NCBI GenBank assembly: GCA_035307765.1
Contig: DATGHU010000026.1
Location: forward strand, 33,418 to 97,417
DNA length: 64,000 bases
Reading direction: 5' to 3'
From: a bacterium
Lineage (GTDB): Bacteria; Sysuimicrobiota; Sysuimicrobiia; Sysuimicrobiales; Segetimicrobiaceae
The stretch's first letter is position 1; the number at the start of each line of letters is the position of its first letter. Made by a program: the position numbers and the translations under genes. This document shows positions 8,306 through 16,623 of the stretch, one piece after another. The notes beneath the pieces were generated by a model. The model saw only the letters and a program-made list of their open reading frames with translations. It was not told where the DNA came from and ran no database searches.

Positions 8306-9280
8306 GTGATCACCGTCCTGTGCGGCGGGGTGGGCGGGGTCAAGCTCGTGGACGGTCTCGCGGCCGTGCTCGCGGATCCGGTCGAGCTCGCGGTCATCGT
8401 GAACACCGCCGATGATTGGGAGCACTTGGGCCTTCACATCTCCCCAGACGTCGACACCGTGCTGTACACGCTGGCCGGCCTGGCGAGCGTGGAACAGGGC
8501 TGGGGTCTGGAGGGGGACACGTGGACGGCCCTCGACATGCTGGCGCGCTACGGGCTGCCGACGTGGTTCCGGCTGGGGGACCGGGACCTCGGCACGCACC
8601 TTGCCCGAACCGCATGGCGGCGGGAGGGCCGGCGGCCGACCGAGATCACCGCCGCACTCGCCGCCGGGTTGGGGGTCGTCCCAAAAGTGCTGCCGATGAG
8701 CGATGATCGGGTCGCCACCTTCGTGCGCACCCCGGCCGGGCGGCTGCCGTTTCAGGAATATTTCGTCAAGCGCCGCGCGCGCGATCCGGTGGCCGGCATC
8801 GAGTTTGAGGGCATCGAACGGGCCCGTCCGTCGCCCGAGGCCCTCGACGCGATCCGGGCCTCCGCGGTGATCGTGGTGGCTCCGAGCAACCCGCTCGTCA
8901 GCGTGGGGCCGATCCTGGCGCTCCCCGGGTTGGAGCGCGCGCTTCGAGAGAGCCGGGCGCTCAAGATCGCCGTGAGTCCCCTGATCGGCGGAGAGGCGGT
9001 CAAGGGGCCGACCGTAGAGATGCTGCGGGGGCTCGGGATGCCGGCGGCGCCCGCCGCGGTCGCGGCCCTGTACAGGGCCTTCGCCGAGGTGTTCGTCCTC
9101 GACGTCAGGGACCGAGCCGATGCCGATGCCGTCGCCGATGCGGGCGTACCGGGGCGGCCTCTGGCGGTGGAGTGCGTCGACACGCTGATGTCCGATCGCG
9201 CCGGCCGGAGGCGGCTCGCCCGGGCGCTGATCGAGATCGCCTTGAGGCGCGGCGCCGCAGTGGCGGCAAAGCCGGGGTGA
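8306..9280 (+). CDS. cofD: 2-phospho-L-lactate (or PEP) transferase of F420 biosynthesis
   Basis: 324-residue CofD/FbiA protein. It transfers the phospholactyl or phosphoenolpyruvyl group from the GDP-activated donor to the deazaflavin Fo. Visible family motifs are the N-terminal [66 protein letters not shown] and [12 protein letters not shown]. It starts with GTG after TGGAGGAGACCGAGC. Its stop overlaps the cofC start (GTGA). CofE, CofG and CofH are not in the window. Confidence 0.95.
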   Translation: MITVLCGGVGGVKLVDGLAAVLADPVELAVIVNTADDWEHLGLHISPDVDTVLYTLAGLASVEQGWGLEGDTWTALDMLARYGLPTWFRLGDRDLGTHLARTAWRREGRRPTEITAALAAGLGVVPKVLPMSDDRVATFVRTPAGRLPFQEYFVKRRARDPVAGIEFEGIERARPSPEALDAIRASAVIVVAPSNPLVSVGPILALPGLERALRESRALKIAVSPLIGGEAVKGPTVEMLRGLGMPAAPAAVAALYRAFAEVFVLDVRDRADADAVADAGVPGRPLAVECVDTLMSDRAGRRRLARALIEIALRRGAAVAAKPG

Positions 9281-9894
9281 GAGTCCGGGCCCTCATCCCA
9301 CAGAAAGCACTCTTCCGGGCCAAGGGCCGCCTGGGGTCCGTGCTTCCCGAGGAGGAGCGGGCGGCGCTCAGCCTCGCGCTCCTCAAGTCCATCTGCGGCG
9401 TCCTGCGTGCGACGGTGGGGGTGGAGGATGTGGTCGTCATGACCCCGGATCCGGCGGTGCGGGATTTTGCCGCCGCCTGCGGCGTCCGGGGGATCTTCGA
9501 CCCCAAGCCGGGCCTGAACGATGCCCTGGCCGAAGCGTTGCGCGTCCTGTCCGGCGCCGGCCGCGGGCTACTCGTTGTGGCCGGCGATCTTCCATTATTA
9601 CAGCCGGCGGATGTGGCGGCGGTGCTGGCTTCCGGGGGGGCGGGGACGCTGGTGCTTGCGCCCTCTCGCGATGAGGCGGGGACGAACGCCCTGCTGTTTC
9701 CCCCGGGCGCGGGCGCTGCGGTGCGCCCCGCCTACGGCCTGGGGAGTCGGCGGGCGCACCACAGCCTTGCGCGGAGGCGGGGATTGCGGGTCGTCGAGGT
9801 GCACCGGCCGGGCCTCGCCTTCGACCTGGACACGCCGGCCGACCTGGCGGCGCTTGGGGGGCGGTGGGCGCCCGCCCGGCCGTGGGCCGTTTAG
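9277..9894 (+). CDS. cofC: 2-phospho-L-lactate/PEP guanylyltransferase
   Basis: 205-residue nucleotidyltransferase. VRALIPQKALFRAKGRL matches the CofC/FbiD start; later motifs are VVAGDLPLLQPADV, the donor-binding loop and LVLAPSRDEAGTNALLFPPG. It makes the GDP-activated C3 donor used by CofD. The GTG at 9277 overlaps the cofD stop by 4 nt, so the two are coupled. Its stop codon overlaps the convergent phoU stop (9891-9894), leaving no room for a terminator. Confidence 0.93.
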   Translation: MRVRALIPQKALFRAKGRLGSVLPEEERAALSLALLKSICGVLRATVGVEDVVVMTPDPAVRDFAAACGVRGIFDPKPGLNDALAEALRVLSGAGRGLLVVAGDLPLLQPADVAAVLASGGAGTLVLAPSRDEAGTNALLFPPGAGAAVRPAYGLGSRRAHHSLARRRGLRVVEVHRPGLAFDLDTPADLAALGGRWAPARPWAV

Positions 9895-10550
9895 ACGTTC
9901 AGCTCTTTCAGCGTCCCGGTAACCATATAGATCACTCGCTCGGCGATGTTCGTGGCGTGGTCCCCCACCCGTTCCAGGGCCTGGGCCACCATCAGGAGGT
10001 GGGTGGCCCGCTGGATGTTCTTGGGATCTTCGATCATGTAGGTCAGGAGCTCCCGGAAGACCTGCCCGTAGAGATGATCGACCTCGTCATCCTTGGCGGC
10101 CATGCGCTCGGCGAGCGCGGTGTCCCTGCGGACGAACGCGTCGAGGCCGTCGTGGAGCATCTCCCGCACCATCTCCGCCATCCGGGGAATGTCGATCAAG
10201 GGCTTGAGCAGCGGCTGTCCGGCCGCGCGTCGGGTGATCCGGGCGATATCCTCTGCGTGGTCGCCCATGCGCTCGAGATCGATCGTCATCGTCCAGATCG
10301 CGGCGATCATGCGCAGGTCCTTCGCCATCGGCTGCTGCGTCGCCATCAGGCGCAGGCAGCGTTCTTCCAGTTCGAGGTGCAGGGCGTCGATGGCGTTGTC
10401 GGAGGCGATCACCGTGTTGACGCCATCGAGGCTGCGCGCCTGCAGCGCGTCGACGGCCCGCCGGATCGCGTCGTCGACGAGATCGGCCATCCGCAGGAGG
10501 TCCTCCTGCAAGTGCTGCAGATCGTGGTCGAAGGTCTCCCGGGTAGTCAT
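9891..10550 (-). CDS. phoU: phosphate-specific transport system accessory protein PhoU
   Basis: 219 residues: two tandem PhoU three-helix repeats with the acidic metal-binding motifs typical of the family (HAEDIARI near residue 100 and ERVGDHATNIAE near residue 195). It is a cytoplasmic negative regulator that couples Pst transport status to Pho signalling. The ATG at 10550 follows AGGGGACGAGG. It is separated from pstB by the small divergent Pho-box region rather than following it as in most pst operons. No histidine kinase phoR gene is in the window. Confidence 0.95.
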   Translation of the reverse strand: MTTRETFDHDLQHLQEDLLRMADLVDDAIRRAVDALQARSLDGVNTVIASDNAIDALHLELEERCLRLMATQQPMAKDLRMIAAIWTMTIDLERMGDHAEDIARITRRAAGQPLLKPLIDIPRMAEMVREMLHDGLDAFVRRDTALAERMAAKDDEVDHLYGQVFRELLTYMIEDPKNIQRATHLLMVAQALERVGDHATNIAERVIYMVTGTLKELNV

Positions 10551-10769
10551 CCTCGTCCCCTGGCTTCAACGGGATTACCGAGCGATTCCGGATGCCGGGA
10601 CCGTCTTCCTCGTCCCCACCCCCGGCCCGGGGCGCGGCGAGGCCGCCCCACCTCAGCCTTCACCCGAACTTTCTAGGAGACGGTACCTCCCACCCCGCGG
10701 GCGCAGCGTTCTCGTGATGCGTCCGTCGCTTTCACTCCCCCAGGACACGGTGCGGCTTCAGTCCGTTGC

Positions 10770-10892
10770 TTAGAACTTCAACAGCGACCTCACACACGCG
10801 GCCGCGACCGCAGAGATAACGAGCAACACCCCGGCGATCGTCAGCGCCGCTTTCGCATCCGCGAGCCATCTGGCCTCTTGGTCCGTGCGCAT
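10770..10892 (-). CDS. 40-residue predicted single-pass membrane protein
   Basis: Small open frame starting MRTDQEARWLADAKAAL and ending RSLLKF. A hydrophobic helix (TIAGVLLVISAVAAACV, about residues 18-34) is bounded by acidic/basic N-terminal and basic C-terminal residues. It lies 47 nt downstream of a candidate -10 element belonging to a four-repeat Pho box and upstream of phoU on the same strand. The ribosome-binding site is weak (GGGG 2 nt before the ATG). No family recognised; it may be a small Pho-induced membrane protein or the first gene of the phoU transcript. Confidence 0.5.
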   Translation of the reverse strand: MRTDQEARWLADAKAALTIAGVLLVISAVAAACVRSLLKF

Positions 10893-10938
10893 CGCCCCAT
10901 CGACAGGGATCCCAGGTCCCCGCCCCCCCGTACCATCC

Positions 10939-10992
10939 AGCGTAGAATGCGAAGGTTAACCGGAGGTGAAGGCCGGTTTAAGGCTGCGTGAA
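10939..10992 (-). promoter_or_regulatory. Pho box (four 11-bp repeats) with -10 TACGCT, minus strand
   Basis: On the minus strand four hexamers follow at exact 11-bp steps: TTCACG (10987-10992), TTAAAC (10976-10981), TTCACC (10965-10970) and TTAACC (10954-10959). Nine nt after the last hexamer lies TACGCT (10939-10944), a TANNNT -10 element. The geometry equals that of the three other boxes in this region. It faces the 40-residue ORF and phoU. Confidence 0.8.
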
Positions 10993-11008
10993 GCCATCCT
11001 CGACATCC

Positions 11009-11062
11009 TTCACCACAGGTTGGCGGGGGCTTCACCTCCCCTTGACCTTGGCCGTATACAGT
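11009..11062 (+). promoter_or_regulatory. Pho box (11-bp repeats) with -10 TACAGT, plus strand
   Basis: On the plus strand TTCACC (11009-11014), TTGGCG (11020-11025), TTCACC (11031-11036) and TTGACC (11042-11047) repeat every 11 bp. Nine nt later comes TACAGT (11057-11062). It is divergent from the box at 10939-10992 and drives the small membrane protein and the RNase H-like gene. Confidence 0.8.
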
Positions 11063-11119
11063 AGGGCCAGGACGCAGGGACGTTCCCGATAGGCCATGAT
11101 GTGGGAGGGGTGCATGCGC

Positions 11120-11380
11120 ATGCCGCTCCGTCTCGGCCGGGAGGACGTGGCACGGTCTGACCGCTACGCGGCGCGCGCGTCGCGCGCGGCCGGATCCAAA
11201 TCCGGGAACGGCCTTTTCGAAGGACGGAGCGGTCCCCGCGGGTGGCTCGCTCCTCCTCCCCCGTCCCCTGGCGCGAGCCTCTGGCAGCGGTTCACCGACG
11301 ACCGCGACCTCGTCGGTCTGAAGATCGTGCTGCTTGTGGTCATCGGCATCCTCTCCTCCCTGATTGACCTCGTCAAATGA
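11120..11380 (+). CDS. small protein with C-terminal membrane anchor, unknown function
   Basis: 86 residues from the ATG at 11120, which has GGGAGGGG 9 nt upstream; earlier in-frame ATGs at 11096, 11099 and 11114 are worse placed. The N-terminal two thirds are polar, Arg/Gly/Pro-rich and probably disordered. The last 23 residues (LKIVLLVVIGILSSLIDLVK) form one hydrophobic helix. The stop overlaps the next start as ATGA, so the two are translated together. It lies downstream of the plus-strand Pho box. No known family recognised. Confidence 0.6.
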   Translation: MPLRLGREDVARSDRYAARASRAAGSKSGNGLFEGRSGPRGWLAPPPPSPGASLWQRFTDDRDLVGLKIVLLVVIGILSSLIDLVK

Positions 11381-11865
11381 CTGCCAGGGTGGGGGAACTC
11401 CACGCTCATGTCGCGGTGATCGACGGTGGGATTCGCGCGGCGATCGGCATCGTGTTCGTCGATGCACACGGTCGCGCGCTGCGCTGCGTCGGTCGCGTCG
11501 TGCCCGGGTGTCCGCGGGATCGTGCGGCGTTCCAGGGCATCCTCCTGGCCCTCTGGAATTCCCGGCGGCTGGGGTCGCGGCGCGTCGTGGTGCACAGTGA
11601 CGACCCGGGGGTGGTCGCCCAGATCAATCGCTGCCGGGACGTGCCGCTCGAACTTGTCGGGCCTTACCTCGAAGTCCGCGCCCTCCTCCACGCCTATCGG
11701 AGCGCGCGCGTGGAGGCTGACCAGATCCCGTGGGAACCTGAGGCGGTGTCGGTCGCCCGGGCCGCGTTGGCATCCGGCCTCGCGGATCAGACGGTGGACG
11801 AGCTGCCGCTGTGGACCTGCGCACGCCGGGGTGCCCCTCCGTACGTCGCGCCGGACGGCTCCTAG
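11377..11865 (+). CDS. RNase H-like fold protein lacking the catalytic glutamate
   Basis: 162 residues resembling the RNase HI/RVT_3 fold. Strand 1 reads VAVIDGGIRAAIGIVFVDAHG with the first Asp, and the helix-strand section ends in VVVHSDDPGVVAQIN with the third acidic position. In active family members the helix carries Asn-x-Ala-Glu-(Tyr/Phe); here the segment is DRAAFQGILLALWNSRRLG, so the Glu is replaced by Ala. It is probably not a canonical nuclease, perhaps a nucleic-acid binder. Co-translated with the small membrane protein and under a Pho box. Function unknown. Confidence 0.6.
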   Translation: MTARVGELHAHVAVIDGGIRAAIGIVFVDAHGRALRCVGRVVPGCPRDRAAFQGILLALWNSRRLGSRRVVVHSDDPGVVAQINRCRDVPLELVGPYLEVRALLHAYRSARVEADQIPWEPEAVSVARAALASGLADQTVDELPLWTCARRGAPPYVAPDGS

Positions 11866-12120
11866 GCTCCGATCGCCACGGTGCTCGGGTGGCGCCCCGC
11901 CTTCACGAAGCGCAGAGGTCCATCATCAACAAACCTTCGCTTGTCGGCGAGTGGGTGACGCGCGAAGCTCACGAGACCGCCGGCGACGAGGTTTTGCGCT
12001 CGGATGCTCCTGAGGAGATGGTAACAGCGGGGGGATCCGTGGTGCCGTCCGTCGCCACCCCACTCCGGCCTGGTCCCCCGGCGACCGCCCCCGGCTAGAA
12101 AGAACCCCGCGATCGTCGAC

Positions 12121-12960
12121 TTAACCAAACCGCCCCGTGATGTAGTCTTCCGTCCGCTTGTCCCGCGGCCGCGTGAACAGCTCGGCCGTGGGCCCAAACT
12201 CCACCAGTTCTCCGGTGAGCATGAAGGCCGTGCTGTCCGAGACGCGCGCCGCCTGCTGCATGTTGTGGGTGACGAGCACGATCGTCAAGCGCTCGCGCAA
12301 CACCCTGGCCAGTTCCTCGATCTTCAGGGTGGACCCCGGATCGAGCGCGGACGCCGGCTCGTCCATCAGCAGGACCTCCGGCTTCACCGCCAGCGCGCGA
12401 GCGATGCAGAGCCGTTGTTGCTGCCCCCCGGAGAGACTGGCGCCGGGTCGGCCGAGCACATCCTTGACCTCCTCCCACAGGGCCGCCTGTCGAAGGCTTT
12501 GTTCTACCACCTCATCGAGAAGCTTTCGTTGGCGGACGCCGTTCAATCGGAGGCCCGCGGCCACGTTGTCATAGATCGACATGGTGGGAAACGGATTCGG
12601 CCGCTGGAAGACCATGCCGACGCGGCGCCGGATCATCACGGGATCGATCTCCTTCGCGTAGATGTCCTCGCCGTCGAGCAGCACCTGCCCCTCGACACGC
12701 GCGCCCGAGATCAGTTCGTGCATGCGATTGAGGCAGCGGAGGAACGTCGACTTGCCGCAACCCGACGGTCCAATGATCGCGGTGATGCGGTTGGCTTGGA
12801 CACCGATCGAGACCCCGCGGACGGCATGGGTGCGGCCAAAGTAGGCGTTCACCCGCACGGCCTGGATGCGCTGGGTGCCGACCCCCTCGACGGGCACCGA
12901 GCGCTCGAGGGCGCCCAGAAGCGCCCGACTCCACAGCGTGGCGCTCGACGTCTGCATCAT
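12121..12960 (-). CDS. pstB: phosphate ABC transporter ATP-binding protein
   Basis: 279-residue ABC ATPase. Walker A is GPSGCGKST, followed by the PstB-typical [18 protein letters not shown], the Q-loop [17 protein letters not shown], signature [16 protein letters not shown] and Walker [13 protein letters not shown]. The ATG at 12960 was chosen because GGGGGGAGG precedes it; about 40 N-terminal residues precede the ABC core, slightly longer than usual. It energises PstCA phosphate import. Last gene of pstSCAB; phoU does not follow directly. Confidence 0.96.
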   Translation of the reverse strand: MMQTSSATLWSRALLGALERSVPVEGVGTQRIQAVRVNAYFGRTHAVRGVSIGVQANRITAIIGPSGCGKSTFLRCLNRMHELISGARVEGQVLLDGEDIYAKEIDPVMIRRRVGMVFQRPNPFPTMSIYDNVAAGLRLNGVRQRKLLDEVVEQSLRQAALWEEVKDVLGRPGASLSGGQQQRLCIARALAVKPEVLLMDEPASALDPGSTLKIEELARVLRERLTIVLVTHNMQQAARVSDSTAFMLTGELVEFGPTAELFTRPRDKRTEDYITGRFG

Positions 12961-12965
12961 CACGG

Positions 12966-13820
12966 TTACCTCCCCCCGGATCGCGACCGGCCCACGAGCC
13001 GGGCGGCGATGTTGAGCAAGAGCGTCATCGACATGAGCACCAGCGCTGCGGCCCACGCCTGACGGTGCCAGTCGTCGTATGGGGCGATCGCATAGTTATA
13101 GAGCTGGACCGTCAGCGACGCGATCGGCTGATCGAGCCCCGTCTGCCAGTACTGGTTGTTGAAGGCGGTGAAGAGTAGCGGTGCCGTCTCTCCTCCGATG
13201 CGGGCGATGGCCAGCATGACGCCGGTGATGATCCCCACGGCCGCCGTCCGCAACACCACGCGCACGGTGGTGAGCCACCAGGGGACACCCAGGGCAAGCG
13301 CCGCCTCGCGGAGTGACGTCGGCACGAGGCGAACGAGTTCCTCGGTCGTCCGCATCACCAGCGGGGCCATCATGATCCCCAGGGCGGCCCCGCCGGCGAT
13401 GGCGGAGAAGCGCCGCATCGGGACCACGAGGAGCGTATAGACAAAAACGCCGACGACGATGCTGGGCACGCCGTTCAACACGTCGGCCGTGAACCGGATC
13501 CACCAGCCGAGGGGGCCGTCTCCCAGCTCGGACAGATACAACCCTCCCAGGATGCCGATGGGGAGGCCGACGCACGACGCCAGCAGGATGAGCGTGAGGG
13601 TGCCGCTGATCGCGTTCGCAACCCCCCCGCCCGTCTCCCCCACCGGCTTGGGGAGCTGGGTGAAGAACGCCCAGTCGAGCGACGTGGCGCCCTGCAGGAC
13701 CACGTAGATCAGCACGCTGACGAGGGGGGCGAGCGCGATCAGCACCGCGGCGGCCGCGAGCCCCGTCATCAGGCGGTCCGTGGCGCGACGGCGTGCCGCG
13801 GTAGCCGGAAAGACGAGCAT
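12966..13820 (-). CDS. pstA: phosphate ABC transporter permease
   Basis: 284-residue membrane permease with about six membrane segments. It has the family strings [33 protein letters not shown] and [20 protein letters not shown] (EAA loop), then [17 protein letters not shown]. The ATG at 13820 overlaps the pstC stop (TGATG) after a GGGAGG site. It forms the channel with PstC; pstB starts 5 nt after its stop. Confidence 0.95.
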   Translation of the reverse strand: MLVFPATAARRRATDRLMTGLAAAAVLIALAPLVSVLIYVVLQGATSLDWAFFTQLPKPVGETGGGVANAISGTLTLILLASCVGLPIGILGGLYLSELGDGPLGWWIRFTADVLNGVPSIVVGVFVYTLLVVPMRRFSAIAGGAALGIMMAPLVMRTTEELVRLVPTSLREAALALGVPWWLTTVRVVLRTAAVGIITGVMLAIARIGGETAPLLFTAFNNQYWQTGLDQPIASLTVQLYNYAIAPYDDWHRQAWAAALVLMSMTLLLNIAARLVGRSRSGGR

Positions 13821-14809
13821 CACCCCATCCCTCCCGTCGGCAGGGTCCCCATCCGCCAGATGAGCCAACGGGCGATCGCATTGACAATCAAGGAGATCAC
13901 AAAGAGGACAACCGCCAGTTCGATCAGCGCGGAGATGTAGATGCCGGTGGTGGCCTCCGAGAACTCGTTGGCGAGCGCCGCGGCGATCGTGTACGCGGGC
14001 TGAAACAACGAGGGTGACACCTGCGGGCGGTTGCCGATCACCATGGTCACGGCCATCGTCTCGCCGAGGGCGCGTCCCAGGCCGAGGATCACCGCCCCGG
14101 TGAGGCCGGTCCGGCCGTATGGGAGGACGGCGCGCCAGATCACCTCCCAGCGGGTGGCCCCGAGGGCGTAGGCGGCCTCACGCTGGCTCAGCGGCACCGA
14201 CTTCAGCACCTCGCGCGAGATCGACGAGACGATGGGCAGGAGCATGATCGCCAGGATCATCCCGCCGGCGAGCAACCCGATCCCGTACGCAGGGCCGCTG
14301 AACAGCGGCAGCCACCCCAGAATCGCCCGGAGGTCGGGCTCCACGACGCTGCGCAGCCAGGGGGCCATGACGAAAATCCCCCAGAGGCCGAGGATGACGC
14401 TCGGGATGGACGCCAGAAGCTCGATGATGAACCCGAGCACCGTCGACAGCACCGGCGGAGCCAACTCCGCCAGATAGATGGCCACGCCAAGGCTCACCGG
14501 GACCGCAAGGACCAAGGCCACCAGCGAAGAGGCGAGGGTCCCGTACGCGAACGTGACCGCCCCGAAGACGTTGTGGACCGGATCCCACCGCTGCGTCCAG
14601 AGGAACCCCGCCCCAAAACGCGCAATCGCCGGCCAGGCCGCCATGGATAATTGGATGATCATCGAGGCGACGATGACCACGACCGCAAACCCGAACGCGG
14701 TCAACACGGCGCGAAACACCGCGTCCGTCCAGGCCTTGTGGCGCCGCACGAACGCGGCGCCGGGAGGCAGGAGGGCCTCCGCCCTCCTGCCGACGTTCGA
14801 GGGAAGCAT
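13820..14809 (-). CDS. pstC: phosphate ABC transporter permease
   Basis: 329-residue membrane permease with VAIYLAELAPP, ELLASIPSVILGLWGIFVM, an EAA loop with QREAAYALGATRWEVIWRAV, then GRALGETMAVTMVIGN. This is the PstC pattern. It begins 18 nt after the pstS stop. Its long periplasmic segment after the first membrane helix (ARFGAGFLWTQRWDPVHNVFG) is typical of PstC. Confidence 0.95.
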   Translation of the reverse strand: MLPSNVGRRAEALLPPGAAFVRRHKAWTDAVFRAVLTAFGFAVVVIVASMIIQLSMAAWPAIARFGAGFLWTQRWDPVHNVFGAVTFAYGTLASSLVALVLAVPVSLGVAIYLAELAPPVLSTVLGFIIELLASIPSVILGLWGIFVMAPWLRSVVEPDLRAILGWLPLFSGPAYGIGLLAGGMILAIMLLPIVSSISREVLKSVPLSQREAAYALGATRWEVIWRAVLPYGRTGLTGAVILGLGRALGETMAVTMVIGNRPQVSPSLFQPAYTIAAALANEFSEATTGIYISALIELAVVLFVISLIVNAIARWLIWRMGTLPTGGMG

Positions 14810-14827
14810 CGTTAGGACAACCGAGCC

Positions 14828-15922
14828 CTACGGCGCGGGAAGGAAGGCGTGGCCTTGATACCCGATGGTCTTGATGATGCGCTCGTCGATCAGCACCACC
14901 GGCGCGGGCAGTGGAGCATACAGGAGCTGGGGGGCGTCTTTTTCCCCGTCATGAATCGCCCACCAGAGGAAATCCGTCAGGGCCTTGCCCTTCGATTCGT
15001 CCGTCTGTTCCTTGGGGATCAGCAGGTAGGTGAACCCGGCGATCGGATACGTGGTCGCTCCAGGCGAGTAGGCGATCGAGACCCGGACATCGTTGGTCTT
15101 GACCATGGCGTCGGCGCCGCCGGCGGCGGCCGCGGTCGTGGCGGACAGGGAGGGGGCGATCCATGCGCCCGACCGGTTCCTGACGACCGCGTACGTGAGT
15201 TGGTTCTGCACCACGTACGCCAGTTCAACGTACCCGATCCCTCCCGGGGTCTGCTTGACCAGCCCCGAGACCCCCTCGTTGCCCTTGCCGCCGATCCCGG
15301 TCGGCCATTCCACGGATGTGCTGCGCCCGACCTTGTCGGCCCAGCCCCTGCTGACGATCGAGAGGAAGGAGGTGAAGTGGAAGGTCGTGCCGCTGCCGTC
15401 CGATCGGTGCACGATCGTAACCGGCAGGTTCGGCAGCTTCACGGATGGGTTGTTGGCGGCGAGGCGCGGATCGTTCCACTTGGTGATCTGCCCCATGTAG
15501 AGATCGGCGATGTTTTCCGGCGTCAGACGCAACCCCGAGCCGACCCCCGGAACGTTGTAGCTCATCGCGATCGACCCGGCGACGGTGGGGATCAGCGCGA
15601 CGGGCCGTCCCATCGCCTTCAACTGGTCATCGGAGAGCGGGGCATCCGAGGCGCCGAAGTCCACGGTGCCCTTCTGCACCTGCGCGATCCCACCGCCGCT
15701 GCCAATCGATTGGTAGTTGATGCGGACATCCGGGTGGAGCCGATTGTACTCGGCGAACCACCGGGAGTAGATCGGATATGGAAACGTGGCGCCCGCCCCG
15801 GTGAGCACAATCGGTCCCGCGGCGACCGCGCCGGTGGTCCCCCACGGCAACCCACCCGGGCCGAGGATCAGTCCGGCGAGGACCGCGCCTGCGATCCAGC
15901 GCCATCGTCGAGCCATCTTCAT
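14828..15922 (-). CDS. pstS: phosphate-binding protein PstS
   Basis: 364-residue exported binding protein. It has a twin-basic/hydrophobic signal (MKMARRWRWIAGAVLAGLIL, cleavage near AVAAGP), then the PstS phosphate-binding strings LTGAGATFPYPIYSRW, YQSIGSGGGIAQ, FGASDAPLS and HRSDGSGTTFHFTSFL. No lipobox Cys is visible, so it is probably free or otherwise anchored. The ATG at 15922 has AAGGAGG upstream. It heads the pst operon behind a Pho box that begins at the mgsA stop codon. Confidence 0.96.
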   Translation of the reverse strand: MKMARRWRWIAGAVLAGLILGPGGLPWGTTGAVAAGPIVLTGAGATFPYPIYSRWFAEYNRLHPDVRINYQSIGSGGGIAQVQKGTVDFGASDAPLSDDQLKAMGRPVALIPTVAGSIAMSYNVPGVGSGLRLTPENIADLYMGQITKWNDPRLAANNPSVKLPNLPVTIVHRSDGSGTTFHFTSFLSIVSRGWADKVGRSTSVEWPTGIGGKGNEGVSGLVKQTPGGIGYVELAYVVQNQLTYAVVRNRSGAWIAPSLSATTAAAAGGADAMVKTNDVRVSIAYSPGATTYPIAGFTYLLIPKEQTDESKGKALTDFLWWAIHDGEKDAPQLLYAPLPAPVVLIDERIIKTIGYQGHAFLPAP

Positions 15923-15980
15923 GCCATCCCTCCTTCAGAGATCTCGTTCTACCTAGCCTGCCCCGAGATCCATCGCTGAT

Positions 15981-16045
15981 AGCGTACCGCGGCCGGTTCC
16001 AGGCTGTGCGATGCCCCGGTGAAGGGGAGGTTAAGAGAGTGTTAA
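15981..16045 (-). promoter_or_regulatory. Pho box and -10 element of pstS
   Basis: Minus-strand hexamers every 11 bp: TTAACA (16040-16045), TTAACC (16029-16034) and TTCACC (16018-16023), then two degenerate in-phase positions ATCGCA (16007-16012) and TGGAAC (15996-16001). Nine nt after the last lies TACGCT (15981-15986), the same -10 sequence and spacing as the 10939-10992 box. The first repeat overlaps the mgsA stop codon. Confidence 0.8.
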
Positions 16046-16515
16046 GCGTACGCAGGCACGAGCCGCTGGTACTCGTGGGCCATGAGTGGGGAGGAGATCA
16101 TGAAGTCCGCCGAGGCGCGGTTGCAGGCCACCGGGATGTTCCACACCACCGCGATCCGAAGCAGCGCCCGGACATCGGGGTCGTGCGGATGCGGCTCGAG
16201 CGGGTCCCAAAAGAAGATCAGGAAATCGACGCCGCCCTCCGCGATCTTCGCTCCGATCTGCTGATCGCCTCCCAACGGCCCGCTGTGAAACTCGGCGACC
16301 GGAAGGCCGAGGCGCTCGGCGATGAGCCGACCGGTGGTGCGCGTCGCGCACAATTCGTGGCGCGCCAGAAGCTCCTTGTTGAACCGGACCCACTCCAGAA
16401 GATCGGTCTTCTTATTGTCGTGCGCAATCAGGGCGATGCGCTTGGCGGCCAACATCGGCACCGGCGTCCGCGGAGCAAAGGCACGCGGGGACAACGTCTG
16501 CGGCGCTGAACTCAT
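16042..16515 (-). CDS. mgsA: methylglyoxal synthase
   Basis: 157 residues. Converts dihydroxyacetone phosphate to methylglyoxal and free phosphate. Diagnostic strings: [18 protein letters not shown] (catalytic His), [31 protein letters not shown] (catalytic Asp) and [20 protein letters not shown], ending in the [17 protein letters not shown] block. The ATG at 16515 has AGGGG 4 nt upstream; about 20 residues precede the usual start. It lies between the regulator and pstS, with its own Pho box. MgsA is known to be inhibited by phosphate and to recycle it from triose phosphate, so phosphate-starvation control makes sense. Confidence 0.95.
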   Translation of the reverse strand: MSSAPQTLSPRAFAPRTPVPMLAAKRIALIAHDNKKTDLLEWVRFNKELLARHELCATRTTGRLIAERLGLPVAEFHSGPLGGDQQIGAKIAEGGVDFLIFFWDPLEPHPHDPDVRALLRIAVVWNIPVACNRASADFMISSPLMAHEYQRLVPAYA

Positions 16516-16556
16516 CACACACCCCTATCCGTCGCCCGACTGGCGGCGACGGCTCG

Positions 16557-16599
16557 AGCCTACGCGCCGGACGTCAACGCGAGGTGAAGGGCCGGTGAA
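16557..16599 (-). promoter_or_regulatory. Pho box and -10 element of mgsA
   Basis: Minus-strand hexamers TTCACC (16594-16599), TTCACC (16583-16588) and TTGACG (16572-16577) at exact 11-bp steps, then 9 nt and TAGGCT (16557-16562) as -10. It lies 42 nt upstream of the mgsA ATG and 24 nt beyond the stop of the PhoU-like/winged-helix regulator gene. Confidence 0.8.
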
Positions 16600-16623
16600 G
16601 AATATTCGAAATCCAGGCCGGCG

